In this document: positions 7,444-17,630 of the stretch, one piece after another
Numbering within the stretch: position 1 is the first letter of the stretch
Layout: every line of letters starts with the position of its first letter
Assembly (NCBI GenBank): GCA_022652545.1
Contig: JALCRM010000003.1
Span: 1 to 64,000 of the forward strand
Reading direction: 5' to 3'
DNA length: 64,000 nucleotides
From: Lachnospiraceae bacterium
Lineage (GTDB): Bacteria; Bacillota; Clostridia; Lachnospirales; Lachnospiraceae
The notes under the pieces: model-generated
Database searches by the model: none
The model's input: the letters and a program-made list of their open reading frames with translations, nothing else
Told to the model about the DNA's origin: nothing
Made by a program: the position numbers and the translations under genes

Positions 7444-10140
7444 TCAGTCCGTCAGGTTCTCGCCCCTGTAGCGGGCGATCGCAGCCACATCCTTGTCTCC
7501 CCGCCCGGAGAGCGTGACGACGATGATCTTGTCAGTTCCCATGGAAGGCGCCAGTTTCATGGCATAGGAAAGTGCGTGTGCCGATTCGATGGCCGGGATG
7601 ATGCCTTCGGTCCGCGCCAGGTATTCGAAGGCCTGTACGGCTTCCTCATCCGTGACGGCCACATATTCTGCACGCCCGATATCGTGCAGCCAGGCGTGTT
7701 CCGGTCCGACGCCGGGGTAGTCCAGGCCGGCCGAAATGGAATATACAGGTGCGATCTGGCCGAAGCTGTCCTGACAGAAGTAGGATTTCATCCCGTGGAA
7801 GATCCCGATGCGCCCGGTACTGATGGTCGCCGCGGTCTCCGGGGTGTCGATGCCGCGCCCGGCCGCCTCGCAGCCGATGAGCCGCACGCCCGGGTCTCCG
7901 ATGAAATGGTAGAAACTGCCGATCGCGTTGCTGCCGCCTCCGACGCAGGCCAGGACGGCGTCGGGCAGTCTGCCCTCGCCCTCCTTCTCCTGCAGCTGCC
8001 AGCGGATCTCCCGGGAAATGACCGCCTGGAAATCCCGCACGATCGTGGGGAACGGATGGGGGCCCATGACAGAACCCAGGCAATAGTGCGTGTCGGAGAT
8101 CCGGGCGGTCCATTCGCGCATGGCCTGGGAGACCGCATCCTTCAGCGTCGCCGTGCCCGTCGTGACGGGCACGACCTCCGCGCCGAGCAGCTTCATGCGG
8201 TATACGTTCAGGGCCTGGCGCTCCATATCGACCTTCCCCATGAACACCACGCAGTCCATTCCCAGCAGGGCGGCGGCCGTTGCAGTCGCGACGCCGTGCT
8301 GGCCTGCGCCGGTTTCCGCGATGAGGCGTGTTTTGCCCATCTTCCTGGCGAGCAGGGCCTGGCCGAGCGCGTTGTTGATCTTGTGCGCACCGGTGTGGTT
8401 CAGATCCTCCCGCTTCAGGTAGATCCTGGCGCCGCCCAGGTCTTTTGTCATGTTGGCGGCATAGTACAGGCGGCTTGGCCTGCCGGCGTAGTCGTTCAGG
8501 AGCGAAGTCAGTTCCGCGTTGAATGCCGGGTCATCCCGGTACCGGTCGTAAGCGTCTTCGAGTTCGAGCACCGCGTTCATGAGCGTTTCCGGGATATACT
8601 GTCCTCCGTGGACGCCGAAGCGGCCCTTTGAAGCTGCAGTCATAGTACACCTCCGCATAAAAGCTTCTATTTTATAGGCATCTTTTACTCTTCCGGTGCC
8701 GTCTGCCCCGGTACTCTCGACACCGGAGCTCACGTCCACGCCGAAAGGGTGTATTTCCTGCACGGCACCCCGTACGTTTTCAGGCGTGAGCCCGCCGGCG
8801 AGAAAGAACGGCCGGTCCATGCCGCCGAGCAGCTTCCAGTCAAAACCTGTTCCGTTCCCGCCGGTGCCGCCGTCCAGGAGAATGCAGTCTGCCGTGCTCC
8901 GGCGCGCCTGTTCCAGGTCGCCGGAAGAACGGACCGGAAACGCCTGCAGGACCTCCGTGCACGGACACAGCCGGCGCAGGGCTTCTATATAGGCGTTATC
9001 CTCGTGCCCGTGGAGCTGGATCACGTCGATGGTGCCTTCCTTTATGAGCGCGGCAGGAAAGGCGGGAGAATTGTCCCGGAAGACGCCGACGGCGCGGATG
9101 CGGGGATCCAGCGCGGCACGCAGACGGTGTGCAGCTTCCGGTGAAACAGTCCGCGGACTGCCTTCGGCAAATACGAAACCTGCGTAATCGGGCAGCAGGC
9201 GATTGACGGTTTCAATGTCGGAAGGACGGGAGAGGCCGCAGATCTTGATCCGCGGGCCGCCTGTCCGCACGGCTTTGCCTGTGCCGCTTAAGCCCCCTGC
9301 CGCGTCGGCAGCGCCCTTTGCCACGCCGGCCGCATTCCTTTTCGCGGAGTCCGCTTCCCCGCGCAGGGCCTTCAGGGCGGACGTCCTGTCAGACGCCCGC
9401 ATCAGGGCTTCTCCGACGAGCACGGCATCGGCGCCTATTCCGCGCATTGCAGCGACGTCGGACGGGGTGGAGATCCCGCTTTCGGCAACGAAGAGAATAT
9501 CCGGAGGAACGAGGTCGCGGAGAAGTGCGCTGTTCTGCATACTGACGGTGAAATTGCGGAGATCCCGGTTGTTGACCCCGATAATGCGGGCGCCTGCGTT
9601 TACCGCCATCCGTACTTCGTCCGCGTCGTGTGCTTCAACGAGGGCGGACAGGCCCAGACTGTCTGCGACGGTGATATATTTCCGGAGACTGTCCGCGCCG
9701 AGCAGCGCACAAATGAGGAGCACGGCGGAAGCGCCGAGCATCCTTGCTTCGTAGAGCATGTAGTCATCTACGGTGAAGTCCTTGCGCAGACAGGGCACGC
9801 TCACATGTGCGGCGATCTCGCGCAGGTACGCATCGCTCCCCAGAAAGCGCGTCGGTTCCGTAAGCACGGAGATGGCGTCGGCCCCGGCTCTTTCATAGTC
9901 TTCGGCGATCCGGAGATACGGAAAGTCAGGCGCGATGAGGCCGCGGCTCGGCGAAGCCTTCTTGCATTCGCAGATGAAGGCAAGGCCGGGGGAAGCCAGC
10001 GCACGCTCGAAGGAAAATGCGTTCCCGCGGGGCGGGAGAGAAAGAGCCAGACTCCGGAGCCTGTCCTTCGGAAGATTTTTTTCGGCTTCCGCGACGCGCG
10101 TACGCGCAGCGGAAGCAAGGCTGGCCAGGATGTCGTTCAT
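7444..10140 (-). CDS. trpCFB: Trifunctional TrpC-TrpF-TrpB fusion
   Basis: One 898-residue frame holds three enzymes. Residues 1-262 are indole-3-glycerol phosphate synthase ([16 protein letters not shown]). A 35-residue Ala/Gly-rich linker follows. Residues 297-497 are phosphoribosylanthranilate isomerase ([19 protein letters not shown]). Residues 500-898 are tryptophan synthase beta ([11 protein letters not shown] with the PLP lysine, [16 protein letters not shown]). There is no stop between TrpF and TrpB, but CGGAGGT lies before an internal ATG at 8643, so a free 399-residue TrpB may be made as well. The start overlaps the trpD stop as ATGA. A sequencing error removing a trpF stop is possible but would need to preserve frame. 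Confidence 0.92.
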   Translation of the reverse strand: MNDILASLASAARTRVAEAEKNLPKDRLRSLALSLPPRGNAFSFERALASPGLAFICECKKASPSRGLIAPDFPYLRIAEDYERAGADAISVLTEPTRFLGSDAYLREIAAHVSVPCLRKDFTVDDYMLYEARMLGASAVLLICALLGADSLRKYITVADSLGLSALVEAHDADEVRMAVNAGARIIGVNNRDLRNFTVSMQNSALLRDLVPPDILFVAESGISTPSDVAAMRGIGADAVLVGEALMRASDRTSALKALRGEADSAKRNAAGVAKGAADAAGGLSGTGKAVRTGGPRIKICGLSRPSDIETVNRLLPDYAGFVFAEGSPRTVSPEAAHRLRAALDPRIRAVGVFRDNSPAFPAALIKEGTIDVIQLHGHEDNAYIEALRRLCPCTEVLQAFPVRSSGDLEQARRSTADCILLDGGTGGNGTGFDWKLLGGMDRPFFLAGGLTPENVRGAVQEIHPFGVDVSSGVESTGADGTGRVKDAYKIEAFMRRCTMTAASKGRFGVHGGQYIPETLMNAVLELEDAYDRYRDDPAFNAELTSLLNDYAGRPSRLYYAANMTKDLGGARIYLKREDLNHTGAHKINNALGQALLARKMGKTRLIAETGAGQHGVATATAAALLGMDCVVFMGKVDMERQALNVYRMKLLGAEVVPVTTGTATLKDAVSQAMREWTARISDTHYCLGSVMGPHPFPTIVRDFQAVISREIRWQLQEKEGEGRLPDAVLACVGGGSNAIGSFYHFIGDPGVRLIGCEAAGRGIDTPETAATISTGRIGIFHGMKSYFCQDSFGQIAPVYSISAGLDYPGVGPEHAWLHDIGRAEYVAVTDEEAVQAFEYLARTEGIIPAIESAHALSYAMKLAPSMGTDKIIVVTLSGRGDKDVAAIARYRGENLTD
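8635..8660 (-). promoter_or_regulatory. Internal ribosome binding site and start of trpB inside the fusion
   Basis: Read on the minus strand, ATGCGGAGGTGTACTATG gives a GGAGG motif with good spacing to the ATG at 8641-8643, the natural first codon of TrpB. It indicates that TrpB was once a separate gene and may still be translated independently from the fused message. Confidence 0.6.
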
Positions 10141-11159
10141 TGCGCGTTCGATGCCTCTATGAACCGCTGCAGCGTTTTGGATGCGGCACCGGAGTCGATG
10201 CGTTCGGCGGCGGCCCGGATACCGTCTTCCATGGTAGGTGTTTTGCCGGTGATGTAGAGCGCCGCCCCCGCATTCAGGAGTACGCTGCTGCGCTTCGGCC
10301 CTTTTTCGGTGCCGTCAAGGACAGCCCTTGTAATGGCGGCATTTTCAGCGGGCGTACCGCCGGCCAGGTCTTCCTTCGCACAGCGGGCAAAACCGAAATC
10401 CTCCGGGCAGATCTCGAAGGAACGGTAGTAGCCGTCCCGGATCTCACATACGGAAGTGGCGGAGGAGGCGGAGATCTCATCCTGGCGGTCTTCCCCGTAG
10501 ACACAGAAACCGCGCTTCACGCCCAGAGAGGCGAGCACCTTGGCCAGCGGTTCCACCAGGTAGCCGTCGTACACGCCGAGCAGGAAAAAGGCCGGCGAGG
10601 CGGGGTTGGTGAGGGGCCCGAGAATGTTGAAAACGGTGCGGATGCCGAGCTCGCGGCGGATGGCACCGACGTATTTCATCGAGGTGTGGTATTTCTGGGC
10701 AAAAAGGAAAGCGATGCCTACCTCGTTGATGAGCGAGGCGGCTTTTTCAGGTGATACGGAGATGTTCACACCCAGCGCCTCGAGGCAGTCGGCAGCGCCG
10801 CACTGTGAAGAAGCGGCGCGGTTTCCGTGTTTGGCCACCCTGACGCCCGCGGATGCGCAGACGATGGCGGAGGTAGTGGAAATGTTGAACGTGTGTGCTC
10901 CGTCACCGCCGGTGCCGACGATCTCGAGGACGTCGCACCCCGGTTCCACCTTCAGTGCGTGGGCGCGCATGGCGCTCGCACAGCCGGAGATCTCCGCAGT
11001 GGTCTCCGCACGTGCGCTCTTTGTGGAGAGGGCCGCGAGAAAGGCCGCATTCTGTGTCTGCGTCGTCTCGCCGTTCATGATCTCGTTCATGACCTGAAAG
11101 GCCTCATCATAGGTGAGATCCTGCTTGTCTACGATCTTTACGATAGCTTCTCTGATCAT
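10137..11159 (-). CDS. trpD: Anthranilate phosphoribosyltransferase
   Basis: 340 residues. Transfers the phosphoribosyl group from PRPP to anthranilate, the second committed step of tryptophan synthesis. The family marks are visible: [17 protein letters not shown], the nucleotide-loop region [15 protein letters not shown] and [19 protein letters not shown]. The start at 11159 is preceded by AAAGGAGG; the longer open frame to 11324 runs into the T-box leader and is not used. It is the first gene of the operon. No trpE or trpG lies here, so anthranilate synthase must be encoded elsewhere. Confidence 0.95.
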   Translation of the reverse strand: MIREAIVKIVDKQDLTYDEAFQVMNEIMNGETTQTQNAAFLAALSTKSARAETTAEISGCASAMRAHALKVEPGCDVLEIVGTGGDGAHTFNISTTSAIVCASAGVRVAKHGNRAASSQCGAADCLEALGVNISVSPEKAASLINEVGIAFLFAQKYHTSMKYVGAIRRELGIRTVFNILGPLTNPASPAFFLLGVYDGYLVEPLAKVLASLGVKRGFCVYGEDRQDEISASSATSVCEIRDGYYRSFEICPEDFGFARCAKEDLAGGTPAENAAITRAVLDGTEKGPKRSSVLLNAGAALYITGKTPTMEDGIRAAAERIDSGAASKTLQRFIEASNAQ

Positions 11160-11200
11160 CTGTTGCCTCCTTTGGGTGAAAGAGTTCCTGCCGCGGGGAT

Positions 11201-11535
11201 AAAAAAGTCCCTGACAGAAACGGTTGGTTTCTGTCAGGGACGAATCAGCGGATCCGCGGTGCCACCCTGCTTCACGGGATTGCAGATCCCGTGCGCTTTG
11301 CAAGGTACGCTGGGAATGAGCCATACCTCCGGCAACTGACGTATGCCTTCACGTTACGGGATACTCGGCCCTTTGCAGGGACCTTTCACCGTACCCTCGG
11401 CGGTCCATTTGATGAGTCGTCTTCCGCCCGCTTCCCACCATCGCAGGCTCTCTGCAGGATCGTTTCCCACCGTTATTTCCGCTTCACAGGTTTGGTTGCT
11501 CTGTATGAAATTGCTATGCCGCAATACCACTTCAT
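11201..11535 (-). ncRNA. Tryptophan T-box leader with terminator/antiterminator
   Basis: On the minus strand upstream of trpD there is the hallmark T-box sequence AGGGTGGCACCGCGG (11255-11269), which pairs with the tRNA acceptor end. It is followed by a terminator with a long stem (GTCCCTGACAGAAAC and its complement) and a T run at 11201-11241. Stem I holds AGAGAG and a likely specifier loop with TGG at 11405-11407, the Trp codon. Uncharged tRNA-Trp should stabilise the antiterminator and switch on trpD-trpCFB-trpA. Confidence 0.93.
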
Positions 11536-11547
11536 TGCGATAAAGCA

Positions 11548-11576
11548 AGAATAGACCCGGATGTCCGGGCTGTCAA
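11548..11576 (-). promoter_or_regulatory. Promoter of the trp operon
   Basis: On the minus strand, TTGACA (11571-11576) and TATTCT (11548-11553) are separated by 17 bases, a good sigma-A promoter. It lies just upstream of the T-box, so the leader would start near 11540. Confidence 0.75.
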
Positions 11577-11723
11577 CAGGCAATTCATGAATTATCCCGG
11601 TGCCGGTTCTTCTGTTGTGTTATCATATTTATAACTATTGTCTGCGGTCTGCGGCGGTTCCGGGCGGAACATCCGGAACATCTGATTCTTTTGCTGCGGG
11701 GACAGCTGAATAAGGAGCAGGGT

Positions 11724-14700
11724 ATGAGTCAGGCTGGTCAAAACGCAAAAAGTGCGGTCTCCGGGGCACTTCCGGGATCGATCCTCGAACACAGTGAATT
11801 TCTGAAGAACCTGCCCGGCGGCGTCTGTGTCTTCCATGTCAGGGACGGTGCCTGGATCCTGGATCTGGTCAATGACAGCTGGGGAAGGGTGCACCATCTG
11901 TCCGCAGCAGGGACGAAGGAAATGATAGGCCGCGACCTGCTGGAGAAGATCGTTCCGGAGGACAGGGACGATCTGCGGAAACAGCTGGAAAAGGCGGATG
12001 GGAGCGCGGACGGGATCGCGGAAGCCACTTCGCGTCTTCAGCAGGAAGACGGCACCTGCAGCTGGGTCTGCGTGCAGATCCGGCGGGCGCGTGTCCGGGA
12101 GGAGTCTGCCGGCTGCCCCTGTTACTACGCTGTCAGCACGGATGTCACCGGCCGCGTACAGGCCGAGGAAAAACTGGCCGAAAGCGAAAGCACATTGCGT
12201 GAGGCTGTCGGCATTGCCGACATCCTCTTCTTTACCTACTATCCGGAAAAGTCGCGCTGCGAAATGCGCACCGCCAATCCGCGCTATGCGCAGCTGCCGT
12301 CGGTGTGGGAGAATTTCCCGGACGATTTCCTCGTTTATCTGGGCGCGACGCCCAAGGACCGCGGCGCCTGTCATGAAATGCTGGGAAAGATAGCTGCCGG
12401 TGCGGAAAACGGCGAGTGTGTGCTGTGTACAAAACAGCAGGGAATAGACAGATGGCTGCGTCTGCATGTGACGGCGGTACGGGACGGTGCAGGCGGAAAA
12501 GCCGGGGCGGGGACAGTCAGGATACAGGGATATGTCCTGAACGTGAGCGACAGGGTAGGAGCCGCAGAGCAGTTCCGGCGGGAACAGCTGCGGGTAAAGA
12601 CTCTGGAAGGCAGCGCTTTCGAAGCCTTTTCCTTCTGCCTGACCAGAGAAGCCCCGATCGCGCTGCAGACGCGGGATACCGACATGCAGAAGACGAAGGT
12701 CACGGACGACATGGTCAGAGAACTTCTGCAGATCGACCCGCTGATGACCAAAGCGGCGCCGGAGACGAGAAATGTCCTGATCCGGGTCGGAATGCGCATT
12801 CCGGATCCGGATGAACGCCGCAAATTCTATACCGCATGCGGGGGCACCGCGCTGCGCAGGATGCTGGCCGAAGGCATATTTGTGCGGAAACTTCGCGTAC
12901 GGCGCCGGGTAGGCTCCCTTCTCCGGTGGGTACTGTGCAGGATCGAACTCGTGCAGGATCCGGATTCCGGCGACTTTTTCGCCTTTTTCTATTCGTCGGA
13001 TATCAATGAAAAAGTGACCAGTGAGCAGGTGCTCTCCCATGTCATGAGCATCAATTACGAAGAGGTTTCCTGCTATGATCTTCAGTCGGGCCGGGTACAG
13101 TCGATCCGGGAACAGGACGAAAAGGACGGGAATGCGGAACGAAACTATATCCAGATGCTGGAGGAAACGGTCTCCGGTGCCTTATCCGGAGAGCAGGAAC
13201 AGCTCCGGCGCAGGCTGAGCCTTGGAAATATACTGGAAAAACTGAAGGACTTACCAGTATATACCATGTTTTACACCATGCAGGAGACGCGGGAAGATCT
13301 GCCGGGCGATCCGCACCGGCAGATGAAGATGGATATTTTATTTCTGAATGCGCACCGGGATGAGCTGCTGTTTTTACGTACGGATGTGACGGAGATCACG
13401 GAGCGCGACCGGGAATACAAGATGCAGATGGCAGATGCCCTGACGGCGGCCAAGGCTGCCAGCGCGGCCAAAACAAATTTCCTGTCGCGCATGAGTCATG
13501 AGATCCGTACGCCGCTCAATGCCATTATCGGCATGGACACCATTGCAGCCCAGTCTGTCGGCAACGATGAAAGGATCGCCGACTGCGTTTCCAAGATCGG
13601 GCTTTCCGCCCGCTATCTGCTGTCTCTGATCAACGATATCCTGGACATGTCCAGGATCGAGAGCGGAAAGATGCTGCTCCGGGAAGAGAGCTTTCAATTC
13701 GGGGAGTTTCTGGCAGGGGTGAACAACATCATCTACCCCCAGGTCAGGGCGAAGGGCCTCGACTACGAATGCATGGTTTCGAGCGATATGGCCGACGCTT
13801 ACATCGGGGATTCGATGAAACTGCAGCAGATCCTTGTCAACATCCTCGGAAACTCCGTAAAATTCACTAAGTCCGGGAAGATCAGCCTCAGCATCAGCGT
13901 GAGGTCCCGCGCTGCGGACAGGGCGCAGCTGCGTTTTGTGATAAACGATACCGGCTGCGGGATCGCCGAAGAAAACCTGACGCGCATCTTTGAGGCGTTC
14001 GAGCAGGTGGACACTTCCTCAACGACGGTCTTCGGCGGGACCGGCCTTGGCCTGGCGATCAGTAAAAACCTGGTCAGCCTGATGAGCGGGAAGATCTCGG
14101 TGCGGAGCATCGTGGGCATCGGCAGCGAATTTACCGTGGATGTGCCGCTCAGGGAAGACCGGGAGGCGACGGCGGACCTCAAGGAGGCCCTCAACCTTAC
14201 GGATCTTCATACGCTGATCGTAGACGACGACATGCTTGTCTGCGAACAGACGGAAGCGATACTCAGGGATATCGGCATGGCAGGCGAGTGGGTCACGTCC
14301 GGCCAGGAGGCCGTGTCGCGGGTGACGGCCAAAAAAGCGGAAGGAGCCTGTTTTGACTTTATCCTGATCGACTGGAAGATGCCGGATATGGACGGTCTGG
14401 AAACAACGCAGCGGATACGCAGGATCGTAGGTCCCGACGTCACGATCATCATTATTTCGGCCTATGACTGGCAGTCCATCGAATCCGAGGCCAGGGTGGC
14501 GGGTGCGAATCTTCTGGTCTCCAAACCGCTGCTGCGTTCCACACTGATCTCCGCTTTTGAGAAGGGGCTGGGCAAGGAGCCGTCAGCTCCTGCCGTAAAG
14601 CGTGAGTATGATTTCAGCGGGAAGCGCATCCTGGTGGCGGAGGACAATGAACTCAATGCCGAGATCGCAAAGACACTGCTGGAAGACAGGAATTTTGCGG

Positions 14701-15008
14701 TGGAGATCGCAACGGACGGCATAAAGGCAATGGAAAAATTCGTACAGAACGAGCAGGGCTATTACGATGCCATCCTGATGGATGTGCGCATGCCTGTCAT
14801 GGATGGGCTGCAGGCCACAGTGAATATCCGGCACTGGAACCGTCCGGATGCCGGGACGATCCCGATCGTGGCCATGACGGCCAATGCATTCGACGAAGAT
14901 GTGGAGAAGAGCCGCGCAGCCGGCATGAATGCCCATCTGTCAAAACCGATCGATCCGGAGATGCTGTTTGCCACCCTGCACAGACTGATCGAGGTAGAGG
15001 ATGAATAA
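11724..15008 (+). CDS. Hybrid sensor histidine kinase with two receiver domains
   Basis: 1094 residues, no membrane segment seen, so probably cytosolic. Two or more PAS-like sensor regions fill the N-terminal half (first about 20-150). They are followed by HisKA (FLSRMSHEIRTPLNAIIG, about 590-655), HATPase (ILGNSVKFT, DTGCGIAEENL, GTGLGLAIS, about 700-815), a first receiver (LIVDDDM, LIDWKMPDMDG, about 830-945) and a second receiver (LVAEDNELN, LMDVRMPVMDG, about 970-1090). The start at 11724 has AAGGAG upstream. The output partner is not visible. The downstream membrane protein overlaps its 3' end by eight bases. Confidence 0.92.
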   Translation: MSQAGQNAKSAVSGALPGSILEHSEFLKNLPGGVCVFHVRDGAWILDLVNDSWGRVHHLSAAGTKEMIGRDLLEKIVPEDRDDLRKQLEKADGSADGIAEATSRLQQEDGTCSWVCVQIRRARVREESAGCPCYYAVSTDVTGRVQAEEKLAESESTLREAVGIADILFFTYYPEKSRCEMRTANPRYAQLPSVWENFPDDFLVYLGATPKDRGACHEMLGKIAAGAENGECVLCTKQQGIDRWLRLHVTAVRDGAGGKAGAGTVRIQGYVLNVSDRVGAAEQFRREQLRVKTLEGSAFEAFSFCLTREAPIALQTRDTDMQKTKVTDDMVRELLQIDPLMTKAAPETRNVLIRVGMRIPDPDERRKFYTACGGTALRRMLAEGIFVRKLRVRRRVGSLLRWVLCRIELVQDPDSGDFFAFFYSSDINEKVTSEQVLSHVMSINYEEVSCYDLQSGRVQSIREQDEKDGNAERNYIQMLEETVSGALSGEQEQLRRRLSLGNILEKLKDLPVYTMFYTMQETREDLPGDPHRQMKMDILFLNAHRDELLFLRTDVTEITERDREYKMQMADALTAAKAASAAKTNFLSRMSHEIRTPLNAIIGMDTIAAQSVGNDERIADCVSKIGLSARYLLSLINDILDMSRIESGKMLLREESFQFGEFLAGVNNIIYPQVRAKGLDYECMVSSDMADAYIGDSMKLQQILVNILGNSVKFTKSGKISLSISVRSRAADRAQLRFVINDTGCGIAEENLTRIFEAFEQVDTSSTTVFGGTGLGLAISKNLVSLMSGKISVRSIVGIGSEFTVDVPLREDREATADLKEALNLTDLHTLIVDDDMLVCEQTEAILRDIGMAGEWVTSGQEAVSRVTAKKAEGACFDFILIDWKMPDMDGLETTQRIRRIVGPDVTIIIISAYDWQSIESEARVAGANLLVSKPLLRSTLISAFEKGLGKEPSAPAVKREYDFSGKRILVAEDNELNAEIAKTLLEDRNFAVEIATDGIKAMEKFVQNEQGYYDAILMDVRMPVMDGLQATVNIRHWNRPDAGTIPIVAMTANAFDEDVEKSRAAGMNAHLSKPIDPEMLFATLHRLIEVEDE

Positions 15009-15666
15009 ACTGAAACTGCAGAAACTCAGGGAGACCTTCTTTCCGAAGAAAAATTTCGGCCTGCGCATGCTTCTCCTGCTGCTGGGGATCACCGGCATGG
15101 GCTTTTCCATGTCTCTCCTGCTCAAGGTCCGTTTCGGGGGCGACCCATACACCGTGCTGATGAACGCCGTGGCGGAGCGCACGGGATTTCCCATCGGGAA
15201 TACCTGCGCGCTGTTCAATATGGCGACCTTCCTGGCGGTGCTCCCTGCGGGGATCGGATATTTCGGGTTCGGGACGCTGGCCAACATGTTCCTGTTCGGC
15301 TACAGCCTTCAGTTCTTCAACTGGGCAATGGCCGGCATCCTGCCGGAAAGCATGTTCCGCACCATGCCTGTGCGCGTCACTGCCTTCATACCGGCTTTTG
15401 TGCTTTTTATCCTTTCGACGTCGCTCTACATGGTGGTGCGGCTCGGCACGTCGCCATACGACGCAGTCCCCATCCTGGTTGCACGGAGGATCAAAAAAAT
15501 TCCGTTTCGCCTGGTCCGCATGGCATTCGATTTCCTTATGGTGCTGATCGGCTTTCTGATGGGCGGGAAAGTCGGTATTTTCACGCTGACGATGCCGCTG
15601 TTTCTGGGGCCGGTGATCTCCCTCATGGGTAACAGGATCAATGCCAGGTGGCACCTCTCGGACTGA
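15001..15666 (+). CDS. YczE/YitT-like integral membrane protein
   Basis: 221 residues with five or six membrane segments. The pattern GMGFSMSLLLKVRFGGDPYTVLMNAVAERTG and the repeated LGTSPYDAVPILVARR halves are typical of the COG2364 (YczE/YyaS) family, whose function is poorly known. Its ATG lies inside the last codons of the upstream hybrid kinase (eight-base overlap), so it is translationally coupled to it. It may be a transporter or a membrane partner of the kinase; this is inference. Confidence 0.8.
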   Translation: MNKLKLQKLRETFFPKKNFGLRMLLLLLGITGMGFSMSLLLKVRFGGDPYTVLMNAVAERTGFPIGNTCALFNMATFLAVLPAGIGYFGFGTLANMFLFGYSLQFFNWAMAGILPESMFRTMPVRVTAFIPAFVLFILSTSLYMVVRLGTSPYDAVPILVARRIKKIPFRLVRMAFDFLMVLIGFLMGGKVGIFTLTMPLFLGPVISLMGNRINARWHLSD

Positions 15667-15708
15667 AGGGACGGCCGGAGCGGCCATGCCCCGGAGGAGG
15701 TACGGAAA

Positions 15709-17616
15709 ATGGGCAGAAAAAAGATAGCCGCATTTGTTAACAGCTGGAATGAGTTTTACCTCGGGCAGCTTCTGGAAGGCGTCAGACAGTGCGCGGAAGA
15801 TGCCGGTGCGGATATTTTTCTGTTCGTCTCCAATGCCTACGGTAACGGGAACGATGAATACGACCGCGGAGAGTACAATATTTTCACGCTGCCGGAGCTG
15901 AGTTCTTTTGACGGCGCCCTGTTTTTTTCCAACCTCATTTATATCAATGACGTGAGAAATACGCTCAAAAAACGTATCATCGACCGCGGGATCCCCAACG
16001 TCACTTTCCTGGATGCCGAAGCGGGGCTGGACTATGTGGGTTCTGACAACTTCAACGGCATGAGGGAACTGGCCGAGCATCTTGTAAATGTGCACGGCGT
16101 CAGATCCGCCATCTTCATCGGCGGACCGGAAGAGAATCTGGAAAACAGGAAGCGCCTGAGCGCGGTGAGGGATGTCTTTACGGAGCACGGACTTACACTG
16201 CCTGAAGGGAACGTCTATTACGGCGACTGGCATTACCATACCTCGCAGAAGCTTGCAGCCAGGGCGATCGAAAACGGCGGGGAACTGCCGGATGCCATCA
16301 TCTGCGCCAACGACTGCAGCGCACTGGCAGTCTGCGAGACCCTGAAAAGCAAGGGGATCAGGGTGCCGGAAGACATCATTGTGACAGGTTTTGACCATAC
16401 GCAGATCGCACAGTCCTACTTCCCGGCCATCACCTCCGTGGAGCGCGGCTGGACGCAGCTGGGCTATATGAGCTGCAGGCGGCTGATCGATAAGATCGAC
16501 GGGAAAGAAGTCCCGAAGAAGGCTTTTTATCCGACGCACCTGGCGGTCGAGGAAAGCTGCGGATGCAGAACAGGCGCGCGGCAGGACCGGATACGCCGCG
16601 AATTCAGCAACGGGGCGATCGACAGACAGATCAGGGGACTGCAGTTTGAGTGGGCCCTTACGGACATCGAAAATGCGCTGAACGAAGCCAGGGATCTCAA
16701 GGATCTGCCGGCTGTCGCAGGCCGGTATTATCTCGCGCACAGGGAGTTTTTCGGGGACGATGTCCTCATTGCGCTGGATCTCGGATTTTACAGATCCATC
16801 ACGGAAAACGACGACGCCATGTGTGTCGACGGATATGGCGACAGGAGAGAGATCATACTGTACACAAAGAACTGCGTGCCCTGCAGGCCGGGCGATCCGG
16901 ACAAGCTTGTACCGGACTATGACGGGGAGGGGAAGGGCAGCCATTTCTATATTTTCATGCCCCTGCATTACCGCCAGTATTCGTTCGGGTATATGATGGT
17001 ACCTGACAATCTGGAACCTGAGATATCGGGCGACCTTTACCAGATCGCTTACCGTCTGGACGAATACCTGGAACGATACCGGCACAACAAGCGCCTGGAA
17101 CTTATGAACCGCCGGCTTTCCGCACTGTATGCCAAAGATTCGCTGACCGGCCGCTGCAACAGGTTCGGTTTCAGAAAGGAAGCGGAGGAGATCCGGGAGA
17201 CCGGCAGGCAGCAGCACAGGAATACGGCGCTCATTTTTGCCGATATCAACCGGATGAAATACATCAATGATGAATACGGGCATCTGCAGGGCGACCTGGC
17301 TATCCGTACGATCGCCGATGCACTGACTTTTGCCTGTCCGCCCGGCTGGGTGATCTGCCGTTTCGGCGGCGATGAATTCATAGCCTATGGTCTGTGCGAT
17401 GAAGAAGAGGCAGAGAAGATCATCTGTGCAGCAAGGGAGAGGATAGCCGAGCGGGCCGCCCGTATGTCGCTGCCTTATCCGCTGTCGGCCAGCTTCGGAC
17501 TTTGCATGATCGCGCCGGAAGCGGACGGTACGATGGATTCTTACATTTCCCTTGCGGATTCCAGAATGTATACGGACAAACAGAAGTGTCACAATGAAGA
17601 GAAAAATACCCCATAG
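15709..17616 (+). CDS. Cytosolic periplasmic-binding-fold sensor fused to GGDEF (diguanylate cyclase)
   Basis: 635 residues. Residues 1-280 are a LacI/PBP1-type ligand-binding fold with neither DNA-binding helix nor signal peptide (starts MGRKKIAAFVNSWNEF; contains ICANDCSALAVCE and VTGFDHTQIAQ). A short cysteine motif, ESCGCRTG, follows at about 285. A middle sensor region leads into GGDEF with an intact signature, RFGGDEFIAYG, at about residue 552. It should make cyclic-di-GMP in response to a small intracellular ligand, possibly a sugar. GGAGGAGG precedes the ATG. A paralogue with the same architecture lies at 29954-31936. Confidence 0.88.
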   Translation: MGRKKIAAFVNSWNEFYLGQLLEGVRQCAEDAGADIFLFVSNAYGNGNDEYDRGEYNIFTLPELSSFDGALFFSNLIYINDVRNTLKKRIIDRGIPNVTFLDAEAGLDYVGSDNFNGMRELAEHLVNVHGVRSAIFIGGPEENLENRKRLSAVRDVFTEHGLTLPEGNVYYGDWHYHTSQKLAARAIENGGELPDAIICANDCSALAVCETLKSKGIRVPEDIIVTGFDHTQIAQSYFPAITSVERGWTQLGYMSCRRLIDKIDGKEVPKKAFYPTHLAVEESCGCRTGARQDRIRREFSNGAIDRQIRGLQFEWALTDIENALNEARDLKDLPAVAGRYYLAHREFFGDDVLIALDLGFYRSITENDDAMCVDGYGDRREIILYTKNCVPCRPGDPDKLVPDYDGEGKGSHFYIFMPLHYRQYSFGYMMVPDNLEPEISGDLYQIAYRLDEYLERYRHNKRLELMNRRLSALYAKDSLTGRCNRFGFRKEAEEIRETGRQQHRNTALIFADINRMKYINDEYGHLQGDLAIRTIADALTFACPPGWVICRFGGDEFIAYGLCDEEEAEKIICAARERIAERAARMSLPYPLSASFGLCMIAPEADGTMDSYISLADSRMYTDKQKCHNEEKNTP

Positions 17617-17630
17617 AGGTATGCAAAGCA

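Noticed and set aside
7576..8631. 351-codon plus-strand open frame inside trpB
   Set aside because: Antisense to a fully conserved TrpB module; no ribosome binding site and no recognisable domain.
11159..11324. Longer TrpD with 55 extra N-terminal residues
   Set aside because: The extension runs through the T-box antiterminator and terminator, and the internal ATG has a strong ribosome binding site.
14797..17592. 931-codon open frame on the minus strand
   Set aside because: It lies antisense to the hybrid kinase, YczE-like and GGDEF genes, has no family motifs, and reflects high third-position G+C in the opposite strand.
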